Shown here: in pieces, positions 47,201 through 57,184 of the stretch
Layout: the number at the start of each line of letters is the position of its first letter
Position numbering within the stretch: the first letter of the stretch is position 1
From: Cryptomeria japonica
Lineage: Eukaryota; Streptophyta; Pinopsida; Cupressales; Cupressaceae
Assembly: GCF_030272615.1 (NCBI RefSeq)
Contig: NC_081409.1
Span: forward strand, 240,651,832 to 240,713,831
DNA length: 62,000 bases
Direction of reading: 5' to 3'
Made by a program: the position numbers and the translations under genes
Notes under the pieces: model-generated
What the model was told of the DNA's origin: nothing
Seen by the model: only the letters and a program-made list of their open reading frames with translations
Database searches by the model: none

Positions 47201-47626
47201 AATAGAATGATTGACTTGTGTAGGAGGTTGTGTATAACCTAAAGTTTCGACACAACTCTTCATAGGCATCACGTTCAAATCCACAATGTGTGAAATACCA
47301 CGCAAAATATCAATTCCATTCTTATCAGTTTGAAGCATACGTTTTAGACCCTCAATTAAAGGAAGAGCTTGACTATCAGGGTATTCTTGAGACATCCATT
47401 GTCGAAAATCATCAAATTGGTTATCCAATTTCGAAATTTGTTCTTCAGAAACCTCATGGAGAGCTTCTTCATCATTAGGAGGATTAGAGGAATTACCCAT
47501 GTCCTCGTTAAAAAGGCTATTCAAATTAGGTTCCATCTCCTCGGTAATTAAACCTCGGAAAGACTTAATTCTACGGCTTCGTCTAACGGGAATAGTGTAA
47601 GTAGGGCTTATTGTTGTAAAACTCAT
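44201..47626 (-). CDS. Gag plus retropepsin-like protein, 1141 aa, intact
   Basis: The ATG is at 47626 and the stop codon at 44201-44203, with no internal stop. Residues 1-300 are low-complexity, rich in Ser, Pro and Asn. Residues 305-480 form a retrotransposon gag capsid domain (HLELYNGKGDPLTHVKTF, then LRDKALQWYCSLPS and VTDFIGRYKHLYAQI). FCQFHRQLGHDTEKC at 572-586 is a Cys-His-His-Cys variant of the zinc knuckle, as in Athila/Tat-type gag. Residues 680-810 look like a retropepsin fold (PLYIVAKVKNTPCRGVLIDP), but the active site reads DPS at 703-705, so catalysis is doubtful. The last 330 residues are Pro-rich with a strongly basic block (RRNRSARERRRKRR, 977-990) and an acidic tail. No RT, RNase H or integrase follows. 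The product would build particles and bind the element RNA, relying on a helper for pol. Confidence 0.88.
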   Translation of the reverse strand: MSFTTISPTYTIPVRRSRRIKSFRGLITEEMEPNLNSLFNEDMGNSSNPPNDEEALHEVSEEQISKLDNQFDDFRQWMSQEYPDSQALPLIEGLKRMLQTDKNGIDILRGISHIVDLNVMPMKSCVETLGYTQPPTQVNHSIPLMTSIASIPTFTSNIMATSTQDIPPVITSHGGNPSSSINLTSSFIPSMSVPITSPQMNMTQGGNSFNHSIPPCSVPLVQSSPIIDYHRVPPPYSLPSFNNITPPSQSNTSNMNSLTEVTINNLAQTVSSLQQQIASMNQSKFSVPTFDVASPLSLDIVRAIPPKHVEIPHLELYNGKGDPLTHVKTFQTICTDFAYDQRLLAKLFTRTLRDKALQWYCSLPSYSITSFEQLANAFIQQFQNNISPKVTLIDLMHCKQGVKEKVTDFIGRYKHLYAQISFPVPDNDIQRIFISNLQKDIRDKLLFSEFTSFQQLCATLHNYQLTVSQMEQSHPMALSDKGDSSQQPFGKFKPNRDSIKFNENIINNNVNAASGVPPISKFFKKERKYTPLNESLHSIMKKLLEQNVLTLPPIRQIDPAKITSPYFDNKAFCQFHRQLGHDTEKCFSLKGKIQDLIDNNTISVSGVNDKGNTSVAPPNQNLKIFTDPLPSHTSNAIETNDSSLSSDGLVSMTPNVINFVEQQENPKEPSITFYSNETIRAPDGPLYIVAKVKNTPCRGVLIDPSCMVNVITEEFLFTLQLNQVIYDKTDVIVKLFDAFSSLAIGSITLPIEVYNESLDVNFAIIPSSKQFRVKLGYPWLSSMKAIASPIHKCLKFPHNGEVVTVNHRLFKPAERTSSVPLDYFWPKQFQSLPPRSDHLFKSYQKWKIDMILSLSEPRTPKLDIPIILEKEVLPLKDKTNVFPQEDSQPIPMDVTMSISNKLPTSRPIPPRHDGLGLLLKPKIPPLYEVVPPPSFYREKRPSSSPIIQPKRPQPKHPSDRDENIPPPQSSSLPTKTRRNRSARERRRKRRLRAQAAASQTLPSPKTPSTSIIPFSPQPDIEPKSPKHKMHDGLDPVRVKDPIFINLDDDIDENVIHDENVTPLASDSEYELVDIDNHLSNEFSKVLILAPRQEQCGSEHEHSPCLDLVIAPSVVLNVPPLACSLPSRNIDQQDRGVDDVLD

Positions 47627-48798
47627 GCACTAGAGAGGGAGAGAAAATTTTGATTTTAGAGGTAGCAATTTTCAGTAAAATCAGCCAATCTTCTGGATTT
47701 AAGTTATTAAATGCAATCACAACAGTCTCCCGAAATTTCGAAAAACATGTCCGGGACCGTGGCGCTCGGAGTGCAACACGGTCCTTGCAACTTTTTTCAA
47801 AATTTGCAGGGATGAAAGGTATGATGATTTTAAAGCCAATCTGAAAAAATTGAGTGATTTTACGATCTGTAGATAGGCCAAATTAAAGTTGCAATCTCAA
47901 AATTGAACCCTACCCAGATTGTCGAAAAATGCAAAATTTGAATTTTAAAAAAAAGAGAGGGAAACTGAAATTTTGAATTTTATGATTTTAGAGGGAATGT
48001 CAAGAGTAATGCAAATTTTGAAATTTAAAAATTGACTCAATTTCACGCAAAATTCAATTTTGAAAGCGGAAATCAAAGTTGTTGTAATTAAGCACTTAAT
48101 TTCAAAAGTCACAAAATGCAAGAATTTGAATAAAGCACTGAAATTTTTAATGAATGTTAACGCACTTTTCAGATTTAGGATAGTAAGAACACAATTTTGA
48201 CACAAAATTTCAGTTTCAATGATTTTTGAATGTTTAAAAGCCTTAATCCAAGCAATCACAAGACCAACTTTGACTGTAATTTTGAAGGTGTTAAAATTGA
48301 TAAAATCAGCCAAAATTCTGGATTTTAGCAGAAAAATACAGTAAGATCTCGCTCCCGAAATTTCGGAAAAAATGTCGGGGACGATGGCGCTCGGCGCCAC
48401 AGTCCTCGCAACTTTTTTCCAAATTTTCAGGGATGAAAGATATTGTGATTTTATTGCGGAATCCAAAGTTACAGCTGATTTGGAGATGTTTTGATCAGTG
48501 AAATTGTCGGACAAAGGTTGGATCAAGAGGGTTTCAAAAATTAGGGTTTTGACACTTAACCACTTAATTTTCAAAATTAAAGCATAGATATGAATTGATA
48601 ATTTGTAATAGAAGGACAGATCTGAAACAAGCATTAACAATTAAATATTTCACAAGCTTAATTACTAAAAAGAAATTTTAGGGTTTTTATGCAATCACCT
48701 CTAAAATTTTGCAAAAGATCAAACATGGAAATGTAATCAATTTTTTCAGACCTAAGCATGAAAAATTAGAAAGGATGTTCACGTCGGGTTCACTAAAA
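47627..48798 (-). promoter_or_regulatory. Long leader of the gag-only element with putative PBS
   Basis: About 1.17 kb separates the 5' LTR from the gag start. A roughly 165-bp segment occurs twice (47680-47845 and 48310-48475), each time with the GC-rich dyad (47753-47783 and 48379-48405) after CCCGAAATTTCG. Next to the LTR the minus strand reads TTTTAGTGAACCCGACGTGA, which is in the position of a primer-binding site; I cannot assign a tRNA. A 231-codon frame at 47945-48640 is probably chance. Confidence 0.6.
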
Positions 48799-50019
48799 TG
48801 TAAAGCGGAAAAATCGCGATCGAACCCTAGTTGCTCTCCCCTCTTCCAACTCCAAGGAGAGAGAAGGGAGGTTCGCTAGGATTCGATGGTTTTCACTTAG
48901 GGGGGAGACTTTACATTCAAAAGAGGGGTTGAAACCCACAAGATCCAATCCCACGCAATGCAAGATTGGATGCTAAATGAGTTTCAAGGGTTAAGACAGC
49001 AAGGCTACCCTCTTTTGTAAAGAATGTGCATAGGAGAATTAAGCTAGGAATGCATAGAAAGTGACAAAGATTCGCTTATAAACTGAGATAGGAATACAGT
49101 ATGAAGCTGCGGACCTGGAATTAGCAGTAAAATGTCGATACGGTGCTGTCCTGCAAATTTGAGCAAAAGTTGTCAGGACGATGGCGCCCGGCGCCATGGT
49201 CCTCCGAAAAATCCGCGAAACGAAGGGGGATCTGTTCGTCTCTGCACAAGGTTTCCAGATCTTCAATTTCAGCCGCGTACCTGCAACCTACACACAGAAA
49301 AGCGAAGACGATTGGGGGGTTAGGGATTAGGGGTTTGCCTTTAGGTCAAACCCCGGTTTTGGAATTAACCAAGAAATGAGCAAGAGCTATAAATGTAAAT
49401 GATTGTAAAACAAGTACTAATACCTTGTTCTAAGGATGTTTGTATCCTTATGTGCGAAGGTTTAGATGTTGTATGTTGTATGTTGTAGTAGTATGTGATC
49501 TCCTCTTCAATGGTTGAATCCTTGTCTTGAATGCAACACTTAGCCTTGAATGGAGACTTGAAATGATCAATTGCTTAAAGGAATGCTTGAATGCTTGAAT
49601 GCTTGAGTATAGTTTCCACGCTTTGTACACATATCCTCTTCATGCCAAATGAGAGAGAAAAATGTAGTTTATATACTTGTCAATTAGGGCTGATAGACTG
49701 ATTTTCCTGACCTTAGGCCGACCAGGAAAGTTAATTTCCAAATTGCAAACAAAAAGACCCGAGACCCCTTAGGAGACTAGGCCCAAAATAGGACCCAGGG
49801 ACCGGGGCACTGGGCGCCCTGGTCCTGAGGGCCCAGCGCTCTGGTCCCACCTCCCGGGACATCAGGGTGCAAGGAGGTTCAGGCCAGGGTACTTGAAAAA
49901 TGCAGTTTTTGGTGTTGTGAGCAAGTTTCGGGGTCTCCATTCAGGTTGCGTGTTGCGTCGCCATCGTGAAGACCGAAATGCAGTCGAAATTGCAAGTGTC
50001 GCAATTTTAGGACGCTACA
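48799..50019 (-). repeat. 5' LTR of the gag-only element
   Basis: 1221 bp, with the same termini as its partner. Dyads lie at 49176-49202 and 49799-49825, and a further half-similar GC dyad at 49827-49848 makes up the length difference. Small open frames inside (such as 49039-49266) recur in the other LTR and show no domain. Confidence 0.9.
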
Positions 50020-50033
50020 AATCTTAATTGCAG

Positions 50034-50184
50034 GGTCCAACAGAGCCAACACGAACAACAACACCACAATTTGTTGGGTATAATGAGCTCCCATATTGTC
50101 TTGTATGTACACTAACAATATGAGTTGCTTCTAGTGTTGATATCCATTGCGGGACTGCAAAAGTTATGAATATGCCTCATCCTT
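50034..50184 (+). pseudogene. Candidate later exon of the CACTA gene
   Basis: The acceptor TTAATTGCAG (the AG ends at 50033; the tract straddles the gag-only insertion site) and the donor CTT/GTAAGT at 50185 enclose one frame. It reads GPTEPTRTTTPQFVGYNELP, then YCLVCTLTI, a TGA (probably from CGA), and VASSVDIHCGTAKVMNMPHP. The form of a short conserved block with VA..GTA recalls the C-terminal block of CACTA-encoded proteins, but that is a weak impression. It lies on the same strand as exons A-G. If real, the gene carried two retroelement insertions. Confidence 0.4.
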
Positions 50185-53100
50185 GTAAGTTTTTTTATTA
50201 CTTGACATTTTCTTTAGCATTTTGTTACTTCATGAATGAGATGTTTTCAGATATCTATTCCATGAATACCTCTCTCTTTTATGCTTCATGATCGATGTGT
50301 CTTCAGCATGTCCACTCCATGAGAACCTTTCTCATATATGCTTGTATCTTATGTGTATTTATGTATTACTTCATGGTTTACATGTATGATTCATGCCTTG
50401 CATGTATTCATATGTATGGTTTGTGCTTTACATAGATCCTTCATGCCTTACGAGCATTACTTCATGCCTTGCAATCTTCTCAAAATATTGCAAAATCATT
50501 CAACAAGAAAAAGAGTAGTAGAGGCTACATACCAAAATAAATTAGATCTCCCTCTTTATTTCCTCACTTTCTTCCCTATTTTCTTCCTCCCTTCTTTATC
50601 ACTTCCCTTTTTCTTTATTTTTCCTTGATATAACTAACCTTTTCTCCTTAATGTTCTTCATGAATCCAGAGACTCCTTTACACTTTACATCCATGGCAAC
50701 TACCTCCATAACTTCACTTAGTGTGAAGTAAATATTCTCTTCTACCATGGCCTTCATATATCCTTCATATATCCTTTCAAATATTACCATCCATATATAT
50801 ATCGACCTCATTCTAAGACTTTGAATCTGCTCTGCCTAGTTCTGCTTCACATTTCTCTTATGTGACAACAAAATGTGAGGATTTAAGAGAAGCTTCAAAT
50901 CATAATAGCCCTTAGCATTGGTTCAGAAAGGGTCTCATATTATGCTTCCTAGATTGGATGGCTTTGATCCTCATCACACTATTCAACTTTGTCCTCCTCA
51001 CTGGATTGTTTTCACTCGTGATGACAGAATTGTGAAGATTATATTTCAACAATTTTTCATTTTTTTTCTCGCTTCTGATTCAACGAGAATCAGTTAAGAT
51101 ATCCTTTCGGTGAAATATTTTTGTCTACCTTTGGTCAATGAAAAGAAATGTATTGTCATGTATAAAAGAGAGGATGGATGGTGGGCACACAGTCCCACAA
51201 AGAGACATTTAATACAATATATATTAAGACGTACGGTCTAAAAAAGTCCATAGTATATATTAAACTACCATATGAAATTGAAGAGTAGCAAGTCAATCTT
51301 TCCTATCCCTAGCCTATTGTGCCTTGTTACACAATATGAATAGAACCTTAGCATCATTGATCATACTCACCACTTTTTATTTTAAAATTTAAAATCAACA
51401 TCCACCTCATTTCTAATGTTTGTAAGGTTTACTATTTTTAAAAGAGTATTAGATAAAAGATTTGATGGAACAAAATTGACAGAGGAAAAGAATAACAACA
51501 TTATATTTTAGATGTTAATTTTTTTTTAATATATATTTTCTATATGATAATTAATATTTTGGGAGTAGTTAAGGATAAGGAGATCGTTCTTCTATTTGAT
51601 AGTCTATCATCATCCTTATGTTATATTGTACTTTTGTTCTAGGAAAGCTTTTGATCTATTGCAATTAGTGTGGGTTTTTTAAGGTGACTCTTTATATGTC
51701 CTAAAATTGTATGAGCCTAGTAGCTTCTACTCTTGTTGATAGTTTGGTGGCTCTGAACAATGGCTCCTTTGAGGAAGCTCGATCCTTGTAATTTTGGCCT
51801 TCCATGATGTGAAAAGAGGTTATGTTATGAATTATGGTCCAAATGATTTAGTTATTTCTTATTATGTTGAGTATGAGTAAATTTGGGCTTCCTTGGCTAT
51901 GGTCACTATTTTCTACTAGCTATTGTGATTTAGTGTGATTTGAGCATGGACTTCAAGTAATCAAGAGGGTGGAAACAATATTCAACTGTTAGGGGGTACG
52001 CGACCTTGACCAAGGGATGAAAGTATTAGGAAAGTACAAGTGATTCATGTGTAGGTCGATGTATCATTCACCTATTAATCCTAGCAACATTCTCAAATAA
52101 ACAAGCAAAGAGGTATATTGAATGCATATATACATTTTATGTTGCCATGATATAAGTAAGATTTCAAACATGTAACTTAGATTGATTTGCAATTTCATTC
52201 ATAACTATTAGATCTTCCTTGTGGATTTTTGAATGTATAATGTCTCGTTGATTTCAATATCTTTATTGCAAGTACTCTTTTCAACATGAAACTCCACTCA
52301 TTGAGGTCTCTTACTAAATACAAGTCAGTTATCCTAACAATGATGATACGTTTTGCATGCATTTTATGGGGAAATCTTATTAATAGCTACGGTTGGGTTG
52401 TTCATTGTTTTGTGAAAATATATACAAGTAGATTGGGACATTAGAGTTATAAAAACCATAAATTGTGTTTGAGATCATTGTCCTAATTGTAATAGTCAAT
52501 CACCATTGGCCCAAGGCCACATCAACACTGTTGTGACACCAAGGTTTGTGCATACTAGTGTAGGGGCTACTCTTAGGACATTTTATTGTCATTACATATC
52601 CAGACCTGGGGTTTCCAAACACAACTTGTTTGAGTAGATAGTATCACTGGTAAAATTGTGATTGTCACAATTGGTACCCTTAGGACAGTCATTAATATTT
52701 GGTCTATGACATTTTTTTATGGCCTCTAAATGCTTCTATGGGGTGTGCAGGGGTCCCACACATCTCTTCCAACATTCCATCCAAGGCACTTCACTCTCAC
52801 CTATCTTATATTCCACTTTCTCTATGTTGCTATCCCAGAGGTCCGATACATGATGAATATCATACCAATCAATCAAATCTAGCGTGTGTCTCAAAGGTTT
52901 TGGAGACTTGCAAGAAAGAGAAATGAAAATACATATTTACAAGAGCCTTTCCAACCAGTGGTATGATTTTTGAACGGTGAAAAGGCCAAAAATACATTTT
53001 TTTCCCACTCATTGGAAACCCTAGTGAGTGTTTTGATTGTTTTTGGAAAAATAGTGATATCTTCTTCAAATTTCAATGGATCTCAATGCTACAAAAGATG

Positions 53101-56100
53101 AAATGGAGGTAACTCACTTCTCTACCATATCCAATTGACTTCTAATGAAAATATGATGATTTTCACAATTAAAAATAATGAGAATCAGACTGAAACATTT
53201 TTGTATGAACAAAAATCTCCAACTTCATTTAGTAAAACTTTCAAAATTCAATAAGACAAACTTGGGTGGTGCGACAAAGGCCTATTTATGTCCATCCAAG
53301 TGGGTTACAATCTCAAACCATCAAAAACCAACCTCCCAACCAAATTTTAAAAAGTTGTCATGACAATAATAACAACTTTTTACAGTTTTTACAATTTTTG
53401 CCCAATGTGTAGTGGATTCCATCGATAATCATCCCATATCATAGGTTAAATGGTTGTTTGTAATATTTTAGTTATTTCTTTCACTTCTAATCAAAAAAGG
53501 TCTTTTGTCTAAGGTTTTTCTTGGCTTCAATTTTTCTTTACCTTATTGTTTGCTTGATGTCATTATAATAATAATTAAGTTTAGATTTCAGTCTTAAGAT
53601 ATAAATCCAATGGAGTTTTACATAAAGTAGTTTACACAATTGAGGAAGGATATGCAACAACTCCTTTAATGAAAGCATCCATATACCCTTGTCAATATCT
53701 TCCCACTAATTATAGTGATAATGGGGCAAAGATCTAGACAATGGAGTGTAGGCCATGGTTCAATAGTCGGGGTAAACTTTGTCACTTTTATCTACCCATT
53801 GATAGAAAGCCCTTTCAAGGGTTCCTTAGGGACCAATTCATTCTACATAGATTGATTATATGTAGAAACCCTAGAATTGGCAAGTGATCGTGTTTGTCAC
53901 ATGATCCTTGTACTCATGTTAGCATGCTCACCGGTATATATAAATTGAGATAAACTAATAGAGCTAACAAATATAAATTGAAGATAGTTGAGAGACATGA
54001 TAGAAAAAGAAAATAACTTTCAAGACATTATTGTAAGTTTGTAAGTATGATAGTAGTTCTTTATAAATTTAACGTTCTTCCATTATTTTGTTAATTGTTA
54101 TTTAATTTTAGTCTACATGTAGTATTGTTGGTATGTAGATATGTCACACTCTAATACTTGATCAAGCACAATCATCTTGTGATTATGAGAACTAAGTATA
54201 AGATCTTCAATAGGTTCTTTGCATTCACTTTTCCAGTGATTAGCAAAATAAACAAATATGCTTAAGAAGATATAGAAGTGAACTTAATATAAGGAAATGG
54301 CCAAAAGGTCATTCACTGGATAACAATAATCAATAAATCCATAACATAAGAATTCACAAATTAAAAATTCACCAAGTGTTTCAATTCACAATGACAATGG
54401 TTTCATATCCCATCCTTTATGGGTACCCTTGGACACACCTATTGGCCACTAGACTTTGATCACCCTTTCAATGCTTGATCCAAAATTACAAGGCAATATA
54501 AACATCATGGTAAACTAGTCTTGGGCTTGTGACATCATAACAAGTGCAAATTAGTGGATCTCAACAATGCCACACATACTATCATTGATGGTTACTAGTC
54601 CTTTGCAATTAGGATTGTCAAAGTTGATGACCAAAGGCCAAATCAACACATCTATGCCTTTAAAAAAACCCCCTTGAAACTGACTTGCATAAACTATGCA
54701 AGAACTAGGACCAGTCTCTTGGACTTCCAACTTCCCAAACCCTCCAACAAGACTCTATTTTGCAGCAATTACACTAGTAATTTCAATTTGTCACAGGCTG
54801 TCCTTCTAGGAAAGTCAATAGTGCTTGTGTTCTTCCTTTACAATATGATCTCCAACCTTGTTGATTGGATGCACAGGGCCCCCACACATCTCTCTATCAC
54901 CAAACACAAGGTAAATTAATCCCTATTCATTGAACATGGTGTATATTCAATCTTGTTGTCCTTAAATGTCTGATACATAGAGATATCAGACCCTCAATCC
55001 TTCACCACAAATACAATGTGAGAAAGAGAGAGTGAGCTTAGCATATAAATGCTTCCATGAAGAACTGAGAGAGGCACCTCTAATATATAAAGGTGAGAGT
55101 GGAGTTGCAAATGTAACTCCCAAGTCTAAGCATGCCATCTAACATCCTATGTGTGTGCAAAGTGCCACAATCCTCATACAGAGAAAATATAATGTTCCAC
55201 ATATTTGGAATAAATAAAATGAGATGAGACAACTCAAATAAGACAAAGGACTTGTAGGGATTCCTTAGGAACATTCCTACAAGTAACAAGTAAAAGGAAA
55301 TTAACTTTACCAAGTAAAGGTTAATTCCCAACAATAACAAATGATACAGAAAGTAAAATAGAAGATTAGAGTTAGTTAACAAGAGAGATAAGTAAATAAT
55401 TAAGAAGCAAAAAATCACAAGATCTTATAATAACATGAATACAAAACAAGCTAGAGGAGTGGATGCATATATTGGAAGGAAGGGAGACAAAACCAATCAA
55501 TGAGAAACATAGCTCTAACTACCAAAAAATAGTGGGATTTACACTCATAAAATATGCCACCTACCATAATATTCGTCTATGGTCAGTTTGACCCACTCAC
55601 TTATAAATAATCCAACTAAACTTAATATGTAGGAAAATAAAATACATCCAACTAAAAATGAATTAGAAGCCTAGAATTTAACAACATCCTTATGTGTAGG
55701 CTAGGTGGGTGAAATTATGGGTCCTAACAATTGAATCTTTATGAGATATATATGTACAAATAGATTCCCCACAAGAGAAGAAACCCCTTCAAAAAGAGAG
55801 ATAAAACCCAACCCATAAATAATGGAAAAAAAACCACCCAAGTAGAGAGAAATGAAGGGCTAAGTCTACCTTAAAGAAGTAACCTCTTACATCTCTAGAA
55901 AATATCATATATGAAAAAATTTATTGTAAAGTGTTTTGTGAAGGTGTTGACATCTATTTGGAATTCAGGAGGTGTTGGATATGAACAATCGGTCTATGAA
56001 TAAGCTCTTGATTCTAGCGAATGTGAACCTTTATGTGATTGGTGCTATGAATTTTTTTTGGTACTAGAGTTTTTATAGAATATGATAAATGGTCATTCGA

Positions 56101-56312
56101 GCTAGATACCAAACTTGGGGAGAATATGTTGAAGGCAAATGGATTTTTCTACTAAGATAGAGTTGTACCATTCCCATTAGGTTGATAACCTAAAATGGAA
56201 ACCTGATGGGGGGCAATGTTGAAAACATGCAAGGGAGTCAAAGGATACAAGCTTAAGAAAAACATCCAAAGTAGGTTTCAAGTAGATAAAGTCATTGCAA
56301 ATCAAATGTGAC
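50185..56312. other. CACTA interior, no readable gene
   Basis: AT-rich sequence. 50300-50470 repeats TTCATGCCTTRC-type words. Segments at about 52540-52880 and 54560-55000 look like diverged direct relatives (TGTGCAGGGGTCCCACACAT against TGCACAGGGCCCCCACACAT, followed by ATCTCT and later GTCCGATACAT against GTCTGATACAT). No TNP2-type transposase motif was found in either strand by eye. Confidence 0.4.
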
Positions 56313-56621
56313 TCATACAACTAACTTATGAAAAGAACAAAGAAGAACAAGAACAACTAACTTAGATAAAGTAGATAAAGTCATTTTATCTCCCTGATTG
56401 GGTTTCTCTTCTTCCATTGGTGTTGTCCCTTCCTTTTCCAGAAAATTGGCTTTAAAGGCTCTTGTATTTGGGTTAGCTAATTCCCTATCAGCACTAGAGC
56501 TGCTCCCTTTGATCCCATTTTTAATAGGTTCACTAGTACTCAATGGCTCATACAGTCCTCTTAGGAGTTGGACCATCTCAACCATGGTGCACCTCATATT
56601 AGCTTGAAACCAGTGCCCCAC
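56313..56621 (-). CDS. Unrecognised 102-codon open frame
   Basis: The product has MVEMVQLLRGLYEPLSTSEP and a Ser/Glu/Lys-rich remainder. It might be a gag linker scrap or nothing. No supporting neighbours are visible, and it may be chance. Confidence 0.15.
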   Translation of the reverse strand: MGHWFQANMRCTMVEMVQLLRGLYEPLSTSEPIKNGIKGSSSSADRELANPNTRAFKANFLEKEGTTPMEEEKPNQGDKMTLSTLSKLVVLVLLCSFHKLVV

Positions 56622-56759
56622 ATATTAGCTTGAAACCTATGCCCCCTATTGGTAGTTGATGGGGATAGAATACCATTTGATGTACATATCAATGAGGTGT
56701 GATTTATGTCTAGATAAGAAGAACCAGTCACAGTACGGAATAATCAATTTTATTTTTTT

Positions 56760-57184
56760 TAAATAAATAGTCGTTGTAATTCCAACAACAACAAAACTTT
56801 GCACTGACGTCCAAACCATCGGACCAACAACATTCTCGTTGGTGCAAAGTTTTTGGTAGCCGTTGGAATTCCGACGCCAACTAAAGAAACATCAGACAAG
56901 GATGTTGTATGTCCGATGGCACTTCCTTGTCAGACGATCGTCGATGCATATTAGTGGGGGAGCATCAGAATTTCGACGTCCATCCAATGATATTTTTGGT
57001 CAGAGGAGTGATCATGGCTGTCGTCGGAAGAGTTCACGACATGTCGTCAAAATTCTGACATTCAATGGCATCGTCGGAAAGTCTGACGATGAGTTTTTGA
57101 TGATTTCATTTATCGGCAGTCTGACGAAAAGTAGTCAAAATTCTAATTATAGGTCATCAAAAATTAGCCCCGAATGTACTAGTG
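56760..57184. repeat. CACTA right terminal and subterminal repeats
   Basis: The terminus is AATGTACTAGTG. Subterminal palindromic motifs are CGTTGTAATTCCAACAA (56772-56788), CGTTGGAATTCCGACG (56861-56876), CGTCGGAAAGTCTGACGATG (57071-57090) and several half copies. A separate inverted repeat AAAACTTTGCAC / GTGCAAAGTTTT lies at 56790-56853. Confidence 0.75.

Larger units (their letters stand above)
42261..50019 (-). mobile_element. Non-autonomous Ty3/gypsy element carrying only gag-protease
   Basis: Two near-identical LTRs (42261-43459 and 48799-50019) enclose 5.3 kb and are flanked by a perfect AATCT duplication (42256-42260 and 50020-50024). Orientation is minus: the 5' LTR is the right one, and the PPT lies against the left one. 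By eye the LTRs differ by about 20 substitutions, nearly all transitions, and one 22-bp indel, so this is the youngest element in the window. The interior has one long open frame (gag plus protease-like) and no trace of RT, RNase H or integrase. This fits the non-autonomous class known as TR-GAG. Confidence 0.9.
32028..57184 (+). mobile_element. CACTA (En/Spm) DNA transposon, 25 kb with nested insertions
   Basis: The left terminus CACTAATACATT and the reverse complement of the right terminus, CACTAGTACATT, agree at 11 of 12 bases. Both ends carry palindromic subterminal motifs close to CGTYGGAATTCCGACG. The flanking TTC duplication is perfect. The interior has a decayed plus-strand gene with the hallmarks of plant Ptta/En/Spm proteins. 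Subtracting the solo LTR and the gag-only element, each with one target duplication, leaves about 13.2 kb, an ordinary size for CACTA elements. I could not identify a TNP2-type transposase. Confidence 0.85.

Noticed and set aside
47945-48640. 231-codon minus-strand frame in the leader of the gag-only element
   Set aside because: Composition is Phe/Ile/Lys/Leu-rich from AT-rich DNA, it spans the duplicated leader dyad, and no domain is seen; probably chance.
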